A stretch of DNA of 64,000 nucleotides from Kitasatospora arboriphila (GTDB lineage: Bacteria > Actinomycetota > Actinomycetes > Mycobacteriales > Mycobacteriaceae): the NCBI RefSeq assembly GCF_000717275.1, contig NZ_JNYV01000007.1, positions 114,727 to 178,726 on the forward strand, given 5' to 3'. The first letter of the stretch is position 1; each line of letters starts with the position of its first letter. The notes beneath the pieces were generated by a model, which worked only from the letters and a program-made list of their open reading frames with translations, was not told where the DNA came from and did not search any database. Of the stretch, positions 1 to 10,775 are shown piece after piece. Made by a program: the position numbers and the translations under genes.

Positions 1-1
1 C

Positions 2-979
2 GGGTACACCACCGACGCCGATGCACTGCTCGCGATGTTCGAGAAGACAGGGCACCCGTTCCTGGAACATCTTCTGGCGCACCGCGACGCCACGCGGCTC
101 AAGGTCACGGTGGACGGACTGCTGAAGTCCGTCTCGGACGACGGACGGGTGCACACCACCTTCAACCAGACCATCGCGGCGACCGGACGGTTGTCGTCCA
201 CCGAGCCGAACCTCCAGAACATCCCGGTCCGTACCGATGCCGGCCGTCAGATCCGCCAGGGATTTGTCGTGGGTTCGGGTTTCGAGACGTTGATGACCGC
301 CGACTACAGCCAGATCGAGATGCGGATCATGGCACATCTGTCCGGCGACGCCGGATTGATCGAGGCCTTCAACACCGGTGAGGACCTCCACAGCTTCGTC
401 GGATCTCGTGCTTTCGGCGTGCCGATCGACGAGGTGACCCCCGACATGCGCCGACGGGTCAAGGCGATGAGCTACGGGCTCGCGTACGGCCTCAGTGCCT
501 TTGGCTTGTCGGCACAGCTCAAGATCAGCACGAGCGAAGCCAAAGAACAGATGGAGGCCTACTTCACCCGGTTCGGCGGGGTGCGCGATTATCTCCACGA
601 AACCGTCGAAGAGGCCCGCCGCAACGAGTACACGTCCACCTTGTTCGGTCGCCGTCGCTACCTTCCCGACCTCAACAGCGACAACCGGCAACGGCGCGAC
701 GTCGCCGAGCGGGCGGCGCTCAACGCGCCCATCCAGGGCACCGCGGCCGACATCATCAAGGTCGCCATGATCGACGTTCAACGGGCGCTCGCAGAACAGA
801 ACCTGACGTCGCGCATGTTGCTGCAGGTGCACGACGAGTTGGTGTTCGAGGTCGCGCCGGGTGAGAAAGAGCAACTGGAGTCGCTCGTCCGCGCAAAGAT
901 GGGTGGGGCGATCGAGTTGTCGGTGCCGTTGGACGTGTCGATCGGCTACGGCCGGTCATGGGACGAGGCCGCGCACTGA
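2..979 (+). CDS. polA: DNA polymerase I, C-terminal part (cut by window start)
   Basis: Replicative gap-filling and repair DNA polymerase. Only the last 325 codons are in the window; the open frame runs in from base 2, so the 5' exonuclease and 3'-5' exonuclease-like regions lie to the left. Visible polymerase motifs in order: template/primer region with TGRLSS and NLQNIPVR, motif A DYSQIEMR, the O-helix region RRRVKAMSYGLAYG, and motif C VHDE near the C-terminus. The O-helix carries SYG where E. coli Pol I has NFG, as is usual in actinobacterial PolA. In M. tuberculosis polA (Rv1629) sits directly before rpsA; here about 14 kb separates them. Identity is certain; only length and start are unknown. 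Confidence 0.98.
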   Translation, partial: GYTTDADALLAMFEKTGHPFLEHLLAHRDATRLKVTVDGLLKSVSDDGRVHTTFNQTIAATGRLSSTEPNLQNIPVRTDAGRQIRQGFVVGSGFETLMTADYSQIEMRIMAHLSGDAGLIEAFNTGEDLHSFVGSRAFGVPIDEVTPDMRRRVKAMSYGLAYGLSAFGLSAQLKISTSEAKEQMEAYFTRFGGVRDYLHETVEEARRNEYTSTLFGRRRYLPDLNSDNRQRRDVAERAALNAPIQGTAADIIKVAMIDVQRALAEQNLTSRMLLQVHDELVFEVAPGEKEQLESLVRAKMGGAIELSVPLDVSIGYGRSWDEAAH

Positions 980-1014
980 CGATCAGTGGACCGCCCGAAG
1001 TTTTTTCGGATCCG

Positions 1015-1041
1015 TGTCGATCTGACGGATCGTCGTTCGAC
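1015..1041 (+). promoter_or_regulatory. ECF42-type promoter for the YCII/sigma factor pair
   Basis: TGTCGA at 1015-1020 is followed after 17 bases by CGAC at 1038-1041, about 70 bases before the YCII start codon. This fits the ECF42 promoter described in Streptomyces venezuelae (TGTCGA at -35, CGA/TC at -10), recalled from the literature. The -35 is also enclosed by a 6-bp inverted repeat (ATCCGT 1010-1015 / ACGGAT 1025-1030). The motif is seen; the assignment to the adjacent sigma factor is inference from the family rule that ECF42 factors drive their linked DGPF genes. Confidence 0.65.
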
Positions 1042-1111
1042 GTATGGCTGAGAACCTCGAACGGAACTCTCGCAGGGACACCCTGCGATCACACGGAACA
1101 GGGAGAACACA

Positions 1112-1534
1112 ATGCGCTACATGCTGATCATGCGGACCACTGAAGAAGCCATCGAGGCGAGCAAGTCGATGGACTTCGAGGAGATCATCGCCGCCATGGG
1201 GGCGTACAACGAGTCGCTGATGAAGGCGGGGGTACTGCTCGCCGGTGAAGGCCTCTCGGGCGCTGAAGAAGGCTTCGTGGTGGACTTCGACTCCGACCCG
1301 CCCGTGGTCACCGACGGCCCGTACGCCGAGGCGAAGGAACTCTTCAGCGGCTTCTGGATCCTGCAGGTCGCGAGCAAAGAGGAAGCGGCGCAATGGGCTT
1401 CGCGCTGCCCGCTGGGTCCGGGTGTGAAGCTCGAGGTGCGCCGCGTCACCGAGGTCGAGGACTTCCCGGCCGACAACGAGTGGATTCAGAAGGAAGAGAA
1501 GTGGCGCGAGGAGCTCGATCAGCGCACCAGCTGA
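1112..1534 (+). CDS. YCII-related (DGPF-type) protein
   Basis: A 140-residue single-domain protein of the YCII/DGPF family, small cytosolic alpha-beta barrel proteins of uncertain biochemical role. The N-terminus MRYMLIMR forms the first strand and the family signature appears as DGPY at residues 68-71 (Phe replaced by Tyr), followed by GFWIL and the RCPLG end of the domain. The start is supported by a purine-rich GGGAGAA about 6 bases upstream. The stop lies 11 bases before the sigma factor gene, so the two are co-transcribed. DGPF genes are the usual partners and targets of ECF42 sigma factors, which fits the context; what the protein senses or does is unknown. Confidence 0.9.
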   Translation: MRYMLIMRTTEEAIEASKSMDFEEIIAAMGAYNESLMKAGVLLAGEGLSGAEEGFVVDFDSDPPVVTDGPYAEAKELFSGFWILQVASKEEAAQWASRCPLGPGVKLEVRRVTEVEDFPADNEWIQKEEKWREELDQRTS

Positions 1535-1545
1535 TCTGAGCGCAG

Positions 1546-2799
1546 GTGAGTTCGCCGGAAGTCATCCACCGCACCGTCGACGCGGTGTGGCGTATGGAGG
1601 CAGCCAAGATCATCGCCACCCTGGCACGGATGGTGGGTGATGTCGGTGTCGCCGAGGACCTTGCGCAGGAAGCGCTGATCCAGGCGCTGACGCAGTGGTC
1701 GGAGTCGGGTGTCCCGCGAAATCCGGGCGCCTGGCTCACCACCGTGGCCAAGCGCAGGGCAGTTGATGGCTGGCGTCGGCAGGAACGTCTCGACGCGAAG
1801 TATGTGGAGATGGCCCGCGACCTGGACTCCAGGCCAGATGCCGACCTCGAGTGGGACCCCGACCACATCGACGACGACGTGTTGCGACTGGTCTTCGTCT
1901 CCGCCCACCCGGTGCTGTCGCGGGAGGGCCAGATCGCTCTGACGTTGAGAGTCGTCGGTGGTCTCACCGCCGAAGAGATCGCCAAGGCGTTCCTCGTGTC
2001 CACGTCCACCGTTCAGCAGCGCATCGTGCGCGCGAAGAAGACGCTCAGCGCGGCTCGGGTGCCGTTCGAGGTGCCGCCCCGCGAGGACTATCCGCGCCGG
2101 CTCTCCGCCGTGCTCAGTGTGATCTACCTGGTGTTCAACGAGGGTTACGCGGCGTCGTCCGGCGATCGGTGGATCCGAACCGAGTTGTGCGACGAGGCGT
2201 TGCGGCTCGGCCGGATCCTTGCAGGACTTGTTCCCGACGAACCCGAGGTGCACTCGCTCGTGGCGTTGATGGAGTTCCAGGCATCCCGTTTTGCCGCTCG
2301 CGCAGCACGAGACGGTTCGCCGATCCTGCTGGCCGACCAAGACCGCAGTCGGTGGGACCGTACCCAGATCCGCCGGGGCGTCGCGGCGCTGGCTCGCGCC
2401 GACGCGTGCGGTCGCGGACGCGGTCCCTACGGTCTGCAGGCGGCGCTGGCCGAATGCCATGCGAGCGCGCCGACCGCCGACGACACCGACTGGTCACGCA
2501 TCGTCTTGCTCTACGAGGCGCTCGGTCGCCTGTCACCGTCTCCCGTCATCGAGCTCAATCGAGCTGTCGCGGTGTCGATGGCCTCTGGCCCGGCGGCAGC
2601 ACTCGACATCGTCGACGGACTCGTCGCAGACGGTACGTTGGCGCGCTCGCACCTGCTTCCGGCGGTGCGCGGCGAGCTCCTGGGGCAGCTCGGGCGGGTT
2701 GATGAGGCACGCACCGAATTGCTGACCGCTGCGGGGATGACCGGAAACCGAAGGGAGCGAGACGTTCTCCTCGCGAAGGCCCGCGCATTCGACGCGTAG
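1546..2799 (+). CDS. ECF42-family sigma factor with C-terminal extension
   Basis: An RNA polymerase sigma factor of 417 residues, twice the size of a normal ECF factor. Sigma-2 lies at about residues 15-85 (EDLAQEALIQAL, then NPGAWLTTVAKRRAVD) and sigma-4 at about 115-175 (TAEEIAKAFLVSTSTVQQRI helix-turn-helix). The remaining 240 residues are the family extension: a DUF6596 segment with the hallmark YLVFNEGYAA near residue 200, then helical TPR-like repeats to the end. This layout plus the adjacent YCII gene is diagnostic of group ECF42, which has no anti-sigma factor; the extension itself is reported to be needed for activity. The start is a GTG 11 bases after the YCII stop. The physiological signal is unknown. 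Confidence 0.92.
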   Translation: MSSPEVIHRTVDAVWRMEAAKIIATLARMVGDVGVAEDLAQEALIQALTQWSESGVPRNPGAWLTTVAKRRAVDGWRRQERLDAKYVEMARDLDSRPDADLEWDPDHIDDDVLRLVFVSAHPVLSREGQIALTLRVVGGLTAEEIAKAFLVSTSTVQQRIVRAKKTLSAARVPFEVPPREDYPRRLSAVLSVIYLVFNEGYAASSGDRWIRTELCDEALRLGRILAGLVPDEPEVHSLVALMEFQASRFAARAARDGSPILLADQDRSRWDRTQIRRGVAALARADACGRGRGPYGLQAALAECHASAPTADDTDWSRIVLLYEALGRLSPSPVIELNRAVAVSMASGPAAALDIVDGLVADGTLARSHLLPAVRGELLGQLGRVDEARTELLTAAGMTGNRRERDVLLAKARAFDA

Positions 2800-2846
2800 C
2801 CGGACACATTGGGAAAAAGCCGAGAATCCAGCGGTACCCCCAGTAG

Positions 2847-2862
2847 TGTGGTTGAAGTCACA
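2847..2862. promoter_or_regulatory. CRP-like operator before the sdh1 operon
   Basis: TGTGG-TTGAAG-TCACA, within the larger repeat GTGTG/CACAC, matches the CRP consensus TGTGA-N6-TCACA at 9 of 10 positions. It sits 20-36 bases upstream of the first operon gene. A cAMP-CRP homologue (GlxR/Rv3676 type) is the obvious candidate binder. This is inferred from motif and position only. Confidence 0.45.
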
Positions 2863-2882
2863 CATCGCTTGGAGGTATGGAC

Positions 2883-3176
2883 ATGGCATCAGCCGGTATG
2901 AACGAACTCCATCACAGCATCGGAGCTCTGCGGCACCACATCGTCGCGCTGAAATTGCAGTACGGGGACGCCGACGCGGTGCGCCGACTGACCAATGATC
3001 TCGACCGGCTCGAGATCGACCTGCACGATTTCGAGCAGTCGCCCCCGCGCATGCTGCGACCACCGGTCAACAAGTCCGACGTGGTGTACGTACCCGACAG
3101 CAAGTCCGACGAGTCGGCATGGCTGGGCGCACAAGACGAAGGGCTGGGTTTCCACTCGCGTGAGCGGACGATGTGA
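2883..3176 (+). CDS. Small conserved protein of the sdh1 operon (Rv0250c-like)
   Basis: A 97-residue soluble protein without a recognisable catalytic motif. The first half is predicted helical with heptad-like hydrophobics (LHHSIGALRHHIVALKLQYG), the second half is polar with VNKSDVVYVPDS. An ATG at 2877 is also in frame, but GGAGG at 2871-2875 leaves only one base to it and seven to the ATG at 2883, so the latter is preferred. Size and position match Rv0250c, the first gene of the M. tuberculosis Rv0250c-Rv0247c operon encoding succinate dehydrogenase 1. The stop overlaps the next start (ATGTGA). It may be an accessory or small subunit of that complex; its function is not established by sequence. 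Confidence 0.8.
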   Translation: MASAGMNELHHSIGALRHHIVALKLQYGDADAVRRLTNDLDRLEIDLHDFEQSPPRMLRPPVNKSDVVYVPDSKSDESAWLGAQDEGLGFHSRERTM

Positions 3177-3997
3177 GCGCCCCCGCGACTGAGCGGGGCA
3201 CAACGGGAGTCTTTTCGCCGGGTCGGGCACGCATCTTGGTGCGCACCCTCCGCGAGGACCGGTGGTGGGTTCCGCCCCTGCTGACGGTGCTGGGGCTCTC
3301 CGCGTTCATCATCTACGCGACGGTGCGGTCGTTCGTCCGCAGTGCGTACTGGGTCGAGGACTATCACTACCTCACGCCGTTCTATTCACCCTGTCTCAGC
3401 GAGTCGTGCGTGCCCGGTTCGAGTCACTTCGGCACCCCGTTCCCTGAACTACCCATCTGGATTCCGCTCGGGTTCGTGGTGTTGCCGTTCCTGCTCGGTT
3501 TCCGATTGACCTGCTATTACTACCGCAAGGCCTACTACCGCTCGATCTGGTTCTCGCCGCCGGCGTGCGCGGTTGCCGAGCCACACAGTCGCTACACGGG
3601 GGAGACGCGGCTTCCGCTGATCATCCAGAACGCGCATCGGTACTTCTTCTACGCGGCGGTCATCGTGTCGGTGATCAACACCTACGACGCCCTCACGGCA
3701 TTCCATGGCAAAGGTGGGGGTTTCGGTTTCGGTCTCGGCAACGTGATCCTGATCGTCAACGTGGTTCTGCTCTGGATCTATACGATCTCGTGCCATTCCT
3801 GCCGACATGTCACCGGCGGCCGCCTCAAACACTTCTCCGCCCATCCCATCCGATACCGGGTGTGGACACAGGTGTCCAAGCTCAACACCCGCCACATGCA
3901 GTTCGCCTGGATCACCCTGGGCACGCTTGTCCTCACCGATTTCTACGTGATGCTCGTTGCCAGTGGCACGATCTCCGATCTGCGTTTCGTGGGTTGA
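3173..3997 (+). CDS. Membrane anchor subunit of succinate dehydrogenase 1 (Rv0249c-like)
   Basis: A 274-residue integral membrane protein with about five hydrophobic helices, at roughly residues 37-55, 95-115, 155-178, 188-208 and 243-263. Histidines near helix ends (for example in NAHRYFFYAAV and SCHSCRHV) could serve as haem ligands, as in five-helix single-subunit anchors. It sits between the small Rv0250c-like gene, whose stop it overlaps, and the flavoprotein gene, exactly as in the M. tuberculosis sdh1 operon. It should anchor the SdhA-SdhB head to the inner side of the membrane and pass electrons to menaquinone. The assignment rests on synteny and topology more than on motifs. Confidence 0.85.
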   Translation: MSAPATERGTTGVFSPGRARILVRTLREDRWWVPPLLTVLGLSAFIIYATVRSFVRSAYWVEDYHYLTPFYSPCLSESCVPGSSHFGTPFPELPIWIPLGFVVLPFLLGFRLTCYYYRKAYYRSIWFSPPACAVAEPHSRYTGETRLPLIIQNAHRYFFYAAVIVSVINTYDALTAFHGKGGGFGFGLGNVILIVNVVLLWIYTISCHSCRHVTGGRLKHFSAHPIRYRVWTQVSKLNTRHMQFAWITLGTLVLTDFYVMLVASGTISDLRFVG

Positions 3998-4073
3998 TCT
4001 CTTGCCACAAAGCACCTTTCGAGCGATCTATCCACATTCGTCCCTGTCGTCAGCCCGGAGGAGTCAGCTGTAG

Positions 4074-5996
4074 ATGACCGAAACAGAACGCCATCAGTAC
4101 GACGTCGTGGTCATCGGCGCCGGTGGCGCAGGCCTGCGTGCGGTCATCGAGGCCCGAGAACGAGGCCATTCGGTGGCGGTGGTCTGCAAATCGCTGTTCG
4201 GCAAGGCGCACACCGTGATGGCCGAAGGCGGTTGCGCGGCGTCGATGGGTAACGCCAACTCGAAAGACAACTGGCAGACGCACTTCAAGGACACCATGCG
4301 CGGGGGCAAGTTCCTCAACAACTGGCGGATGGCCGAGTTGCACGCCAAAGAGGCGCCTGACCGGGTCTGGGAACTGGAGACCTACGGTGCGCTGTTCGAC
4401 CGGACCGAGGACGGCCGGATCTCCCAGCGCAACTTCGGAGGGCACACCTATCCCCGCCTGGCGCATGTCGGCGACCGCACGGGGCTGGAGCTGATCCGCA
4501 CCATGCAGCAGAAGATCGTCTCCCTGCAGCAGGAAGACTTCGCGGCCACCGGCAATTACGAGTCTCGTATCAAAGTGTTCGCCGAGTGCACCATCACCGA
4601 ACTGCTCAAGGACGGCGACGCCATATCGGGGGCCTTCGGGTATTGGCGGGAGTCGGGCAGGTTCATCCTGTTCGAGTCGCCGGCAGTGGTGCTGGCCACC
4701 GGCGGGATCGGGAAGTCGTTCAAGGTCACCTCCAACTCATGGGAGTACACCGGTGACGGGCATGCCCTGGCACTGCGGGCAGGCGCGAGCTTGATCAACA
4801 TGGAGTTCATCCAGTTCCACCCGACGGGGATGGTCTGGCCTCCCAGCGTCAAGGGAATCCTGGTGACCGAGGGTGTGCGCGGCGATGGCGGTGTTCTCAA
4901 GAATACCGACGGCAAGCGCTTCATGTTCGACTACATCCCGCCGGTGTTCAAGGGTCAGTACGCCGAGACCGAGGAAGAGGCCGACGAGTGGCTGGCCGAC
5001 AACGACAGTGCCCGCAGGACTCCCGACCTCTTGCCTCGAGATGAAGTCGCCCGGGCCATCAACGAAGAGGTCAAGGCCGGACGCGGCACGCCACACGGAG
5101 GGGTGTTCCTCGACATCGCCTCGCGGATGCCGGCTGACGAGATCATCCGGCGGCTGCCGTCGATGCATCATCAGTTCAAGGAACTGGCCGATGTGGACAT
5201 CACCGCCGAGCCGATGGAAGTGGGCCCCACGTGTCATTACGTGATGGGCGGTATCGAGGTGGACCCCGATACCGGTGCGGCCGCGGTTCCGGGTCTGTTC
5301 GCGGCAGGCGAGTGTTCTGGAGGGATGCATGGGTCGAATCGACTCGGCGGGAACTCGTTGTCCGATCTCCTCGTGTTCGGTCGTCGGGCCGGACTCGGTG
5401 CCGCTGCGTACGTGGAGTCGCTCGAGTCACACCCGAAGGTGTCCGACGACGACATCGACCGGGCCGCCAAATTCGCGCTCGCGCCTTTTGATCCGCCCGC
5501 CGAGGGCAAGCCCGAGAACCCGTACACGCTGCAGACCGACCTCCAGCAGGCGATGAACGACCTGGTCGGCATCATTCGCAAGGCCGACGAGGTCGAGCAG
5601 GCCATCGAAGTCCTCGCCGAGATCCGCGGTCGGCTCTCCGGGATGCAGGTGGAGGGTCATCGCCAGTTCAATCCTGGGTGGCACCTGGCAGTCGACCTGC
5701 GCAACATGCTGATCGTCTGCGAATGTGTGGCGAAGGCCGCACTGATGCGTACCGAGAGCCGCGGCGGCCATACCCGCGACGACTACCCGGGGATGGACTC
5801 GGCCTGGCGCAACACACTGCTGGTCTGTACCGCCGACGGGTCAGGCGACGACCCGGTTCCGGAGGTCTCGGTCCGCAAGAAAGAGCAGACCCAGATTCGG
5901 CCAGAACTCCTCGAACTCTTCGATTTCGACGAGATCGAGAAGTACTACACGGCTGACGAGATCTCGGGGCATCCGAATGCCGGCGCCGGGGCGTGA
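4074..5996 (+). CDS. sdhA: Succinate dehydrogenase 1 flavoprotein subunit
   Basis: The FAD subunit oxidises succinate to fumarate at the membrane and feeds electrons to the iron-sulfur subunit. At 640 residues it matches Rv0248c-type proteins. The FAD Rossmann motif VVVIGAGGAGLRA lies at residues 11-23; His46 in KAHTVMAEGG is at the position of the covalent FAD histidine; QFHPTGM, the catalytic-arginine region LPRDEVARAI and HYVMGGI (substrate side) follow in family order, with SNRLGGNSLSDLLVFGRRAG near residue 430. GGAGG at about 4058-4062 lies 11 bases before the ATG. The 75-base gap to the membrane-anchor gene holds no obvious promoter, so one operon is likely. Confidence 0.96.
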   Translation: MTETERHQYDVVVIGAGGAGLRAVIEARERGHSVAVVCKSLFGKAHTVMAEGGCAASMGNANSKDNWQTHFKDTMRGGKFLNNWRMAELHAKEAPDRVWELETYGALFDRTEDGRISQRNFGGHTYPRLAHVGDRTGLELIRTMQQKIVSLQQEDFAATGNYESRIKVFAECTITELLKDGDAISGAFGYWRESGRFILFESPAVVLATGGIGKSFKVTSNSWEYTGDGHALALRAGASLINMEFIQFHPTGMVWPPSVKGILVTEGVRGDGGVLKNTDGKRFMFDYIPPVFKGQYAETEEEADEWLADNDSARRTPDLLPRDEVARAINEEVKAGRGTPHGGVFLDIASRMPADEIIRRLPSMHHQFKELADVDITAEPMEVGPTCHYVMGGIEVDPDTGAAAVPGLFAAGECSGGMHGSNRLGGNSLSDLLVFGRRAGLGAAAYVESLESHPKVSDDDIDRAAKFALAPFDPPAEGKPENPYTLQTDLQQAMNDLVGIIRKADEVEQAIEVLAEIRGRLSGMQVEGHRQFNPGWHLAVDLRNMLIVCECVAKAALMRTESRGGHTRDDYPGMDSAWRNTLLVCTADGSGDDPVPEVSVRKKEQTQIRPELLELFDFDEIEKYYTADEISGHPNAGAGA

Positions 5997-6032
5997 CCGT
6001 GCACTCAGCTCCGACGAGGCAGGAGATTCGAC

Positions 6033-6779
6033 ATGGGGTATGACGCCAACTTCCGGATCTGGCGGGGGGACATCGAGGGCGGTGAACTGCAGGACTTCAC
6101 CGTCAACGTCAACGAGGGCGAGGTGGTGCTCGACATCATCCACCGACTCCAGGCCACCCAGACGCCTGATCTGGCGGTTCGCTGGAACTGCAAGGCAGGC
6201 AAATGCGGTTCGTGCTCGGCTGAGGTGAACGGTCGGCCAAAGCTGTTGTGTATGACCAGGATGTCGACCTTCACCGAAGCGGACGTCATCACCGTCACCC
6301 CGTTGCGCACGTTCCCGGTGATCCGGGACCTCGTCACCGACGTGTCGTTCAACTACCAGAAGGCCCGTGAGATCCCGTCGTTCACGCCGCCGCCGGGCCT
6401 CAAGGCGGGGGAGTACCGGATGAAGCAGGTGGACGTGCAGCGCTCCCAGGAGTTCCGCAAGTGCATCGAGTGTTTCCTCTGCCAGGACACCTGCCACGTG
6501 GTCCGCGATCACGAGGAGAACAAGGAGCAGTTCGCCGGCCCCCGCTACCTGATGAGGATCGCCGAACTGGACATGCACCCGCTCGACGTCGCCGAACGTC
6601 GCGATTCGGCCCAGGCCGAGCACGGACTGGGGTTGTGCAATATCACCAAGTGTTGTTCCGAGGTATGCCCGGAGCACATCAAGATCACCGACAATGCGCT
6701 GATCCCGATGAAGGAACGCGTTGTGGACCGCAAATACGATCCTCTGGTCTGGTTGGGTAACAAGCTCTTTCGGCGCTGA
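6033..6779 (+). CDS. sdhB: Succinate dehydrogenase 1 iron-sulfur subunit
   Basis: A 248-residue electron-transfer subunit carrying three iron-sulfur clusters. The N-terminal ferredoxin-like domain holds the 2Fe-2S ligands in [14 protein letters not shown] with a last Cys in KLLC; the C-terminal domain has [11 protein letters not shown] for the 4Fe-4S cluster and [11 protein letters not shown] for the last ligands of the 3Fe-4S and 4Fe-4S clusters. It follows sdhA by 36 bases with GGAG upstream of the ATG, completing the four-gene operon order of Rv0250c to Rv0247c. Electrons pass from the SdhA FAD through this protein to the membrane anchor and menaquinone. The operon appears to end here; the next 197 bases are non-coding. 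Confidence 0.96.
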   Translation: MGYDANFRIWRGDIEGGELQDFTVNVNEGEVVLDIIHRLQATQTPDLAVRWNCKAGKCGSCSAEVNGRPKLLCMTRMSTFTEADVITVTPLRTFPVIRDLVTDVSFNYQKAREIPSFTPPPGLKAGEYRMKQVDVQRSQEFRKCIECFLCQDTCHVVRDHEENKEQFAGPRYLMRIAELDMHPLDVAERRDSAQAEHGLGLCNITKCCSEVCPEHIKITDNALIPMKERVVDRKYDPLVWLGNKLFRR

Positions 6780-6976
6780 GCCGTTGGTGTTCGGCTCGAG
6801 GTCGGTGTTCGCCGGGTGAGATGCCGCCCGGGGCGGCCGTCGGCCCGGCGCATATCGGCTTTGCGGTAGCGGATGTGTGGGTTCGGCGGAATCCGGGTAT
6901 GTGCGACCCGAACCAACACTGCGTTCAGCACGTAGGGTTGGTCACGTCAACCGCCGAGCCGATCGACGAGGTGTGC

Positions 6977-8835
<1,859 letters not shown>

Positions 8836-8839
<4 letters not shown>

Positions 8840-10212
8840 CCACCCCCGTACCCAGCGATGAACAGCTCGCCGTCGATCTCCGAAGCTGGCTGCCGAGTCA
8901 GCGCTGGTTCTCCGGCAAGGACCGAACGATCGCCCAGGTGCGGGTGGTGTTACGCGTTCCACTCCTCGACGAGGAGGGTTTCGCCGCTGAACACGTGCTG
9001 GTCGAAGTAGATTTCGATGCGGGTCCGCAGCAGCGTTACCAAATCCCGCTCGGGTTCCGGACACATTTGTCCGAGCCACTGCTGACCTGGTCGCTGCCCG
9101 AACCACCGTCGGATGTCGCTGCGGGGTACGACGGATTGCACGACCCGGAGATCCTCGCCCGGTACCTCACCGCGCTGGCCGGTCAGGAAGACCTCGGACC
9201 GCTGGCGTTCCGGACGCTGCCCGACGTCACCATCGACCTCGCCGATACGGGCCGAAGTCTGGGTGTGGAACAATCGAACACGTCGGTGGTGTACGGAGAG
9301 GCCCTGCTGTTCAAGGCCTTTCGTCAGATTGAAGTCGGGATCAATCCCGATGTGGAACTCCATCGGGCGCTCAGCGAGGTGGGGTGTGAGCACGTCGCCG
9401 CTCTGCGTGGCTGGGTCGAGACCGAGATCGACGGTGAGACCACGACGTTGGGCATGGCTCAAGAATTCGTCGAGAACGCCGCCGACGGCTGGAGCATGGC
9501 GCTGGTCAGTGTGCGGGATCTCTTCGCCGAAGCCGATCTGCACGCAGCAGAACTCGGCAGTGACTTCGCGGGTGACGCAGAACGTCTCGGTGCCGCGGTG
9601 GCACACGTACATGCCGACCTCGCAGCAAGTCTTGGCACCGAAGAGCGTCAGGCTTCCGACCTCGCGATCGATGAGATGCGTGCCCGGCTTGATGCGGCCG
9701 CCGAAGCAATCCCTGATATCGCCGAGTACCGCGATGGCGTGCTCCGCGTGTTCGACGAGGCCGCACAGGCCGGCCCGACCACGATCCAGCGGGTGCACGG
9801 TGACCTCCATCTCGGCCAGGTCTTGCGGACGCCCTGGAAGTGGCTGCTCATCGACTTCGAGGGCGAGCCGGTGAAATCGGTTGCGGATCGTCGCAAACCC
9901 GACAGCCCGCTACGTGATGTTGCGGGAATGCTGCGGTCGTTCGACTACGCAGGACACCACCTGCTGGGGGAGAAATCGCCCAATCGAACCCACCAACGTG
10001 AGTTCCGTGCCAGTGAGTGGGTGGAACGGAACTCGTCGGCATTCTGTGACGGCTACGTAGCGGTCACCGGGACAGATCCGCGCGCGTCGTCAGCGCTGTT
10101 GCGGGCGTACGAACTGGACAAGGCCGTGTACGAAGCGGTGTACGAGGCGCGACACCGGCCGTCGTGGCTGCCGTTGCCATTGAGTGCGATCGCCAGGCTC
10201 GTCGCGCACTGA
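8836..10212 (+). CDS. mak: Maltokinase (ATP: maltose 1-phosphotransferase)
   Basis: This 458-residue enzyme phosphorylates maltose to maltose-1-phosphate, the building block for GlgE alpha-glucan synthesis. The C-terminal half has the aminoglycoside-phosphotransferase fold: catalytic loop [11 protein letters not shown] and metal-binding LIDFEGEP about 20 residues later, followed by [13 protein letters not shown]. The N-terminal [13 protein letters not shown] is typical of bacterial maltokinases. The ATG overlaps the treS stop by four bases, implying translational coupling. Together the two genes give the TreS-Mak arm of the GlgE pathway; GlgE itself must be encoded elsewhere. It is 23 bases tail-to-tail with the next gene. 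Confidence 0.95.
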
Positions 10213-10235
10213 CCTGCGTGCCCGGCGGCCACCAC

Positions 10236-10769
10236 TCAGGCCCTGGGGAGTAGGTGGAACTCCTCGCGGCTGTCACCGTTCCACCGTCGCAATCCGGCCA
10301 CGGTGGCGGTGAAGGTATCGGGCGAATCATGTAGCGCCGCAGCGACCTCGGCGATCTGTCGAAGTTCGAGTCGTCGCGCGAGCGTCACGTGTGGGGTCCA
10401 ACTCCCCGGCGTCACATGCTGTAGAGGTTCACCCGTCATGTGCACGGCGGCCGCGCGAAAGACGTCCGCATGTAGGCGTAACAACGGCAGTGACGGCACC
10501 ACGAGACGCGCCGCAGTGGCGCGTCGCCCCCTGAAGATCAGCAGGGCGCCGATGTCCACGGACATCCCCACCACGTCCGTCATCGCTACGAGAGTCGAGT
10601 CGATGGCGGGGTCGATCGACTCGGCGGCGACAAGGGTGACGTGCGGCCGATTGGACGTCGACCGGATGTTGCCCTGACTGGGAAGACCTGCTTCGGTCAG
10701 CGCGGCCCACTGTTCACCGATGACGGTGTCGGTGTTCTCATCGAAGATCAGCTCTATCGAATGCGCCAT
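10236..10769 (-). CDS. 2H phosphoesterase (2'-5' RNA ligase family) protein
   Basis: A 177-residue protein with the two HxT motifs that define the 2H phosphoesterase superfamily: RPHVTLVA at about residue 42 and TPHVTLARR at about residue 125. The spacing and the GSWTPHVTLARR context match the bacterial 2'-5' RNA ligase-like branch. Such enzymes act on cyclic phosphodiester ends of RNA or nucleotides; the substrate here is unknown. A strong GGAGGTGA lies 6 bases before the ATG and overlaps the end of the upstream oxidoreductase reading frame, so the two were probably co-translated. Because that upstream gene is broken, expression of this one may have changed. Confidence 0.85.
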   Translation of the reverse strand: MAHSIELIFDENTDTVIGEQWAALTEAGLPSQGNIRSTSNRPHVTLVAAESIDPAIDSTLVAMTDVVGMSVDIGALLIFRGRRATAARLVVPSLPLLRLHADVFRAAAVHMTGEPLQHVTPGSWTPHVTLARRLELRQIAEVAAALHDSPDTFTATVAGLRRWNGDSREEFHLLPRA

Positions 10770-10775
10770 CAGTGC

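Noticed and set aside
995..1010. CCGAA-GTTTT-TTCGG hairpin after polA as terminator
   Set aside because: The stem is only five base pairs with the T-run in the loop, too weak to call.
6821..6976. N-terminal extension of treS from an ATG at 6821
   Set aside because: The extra 52 residues are not conserved, cover the presumed promoter region, and a better ribosome-binding site precedes 6977.
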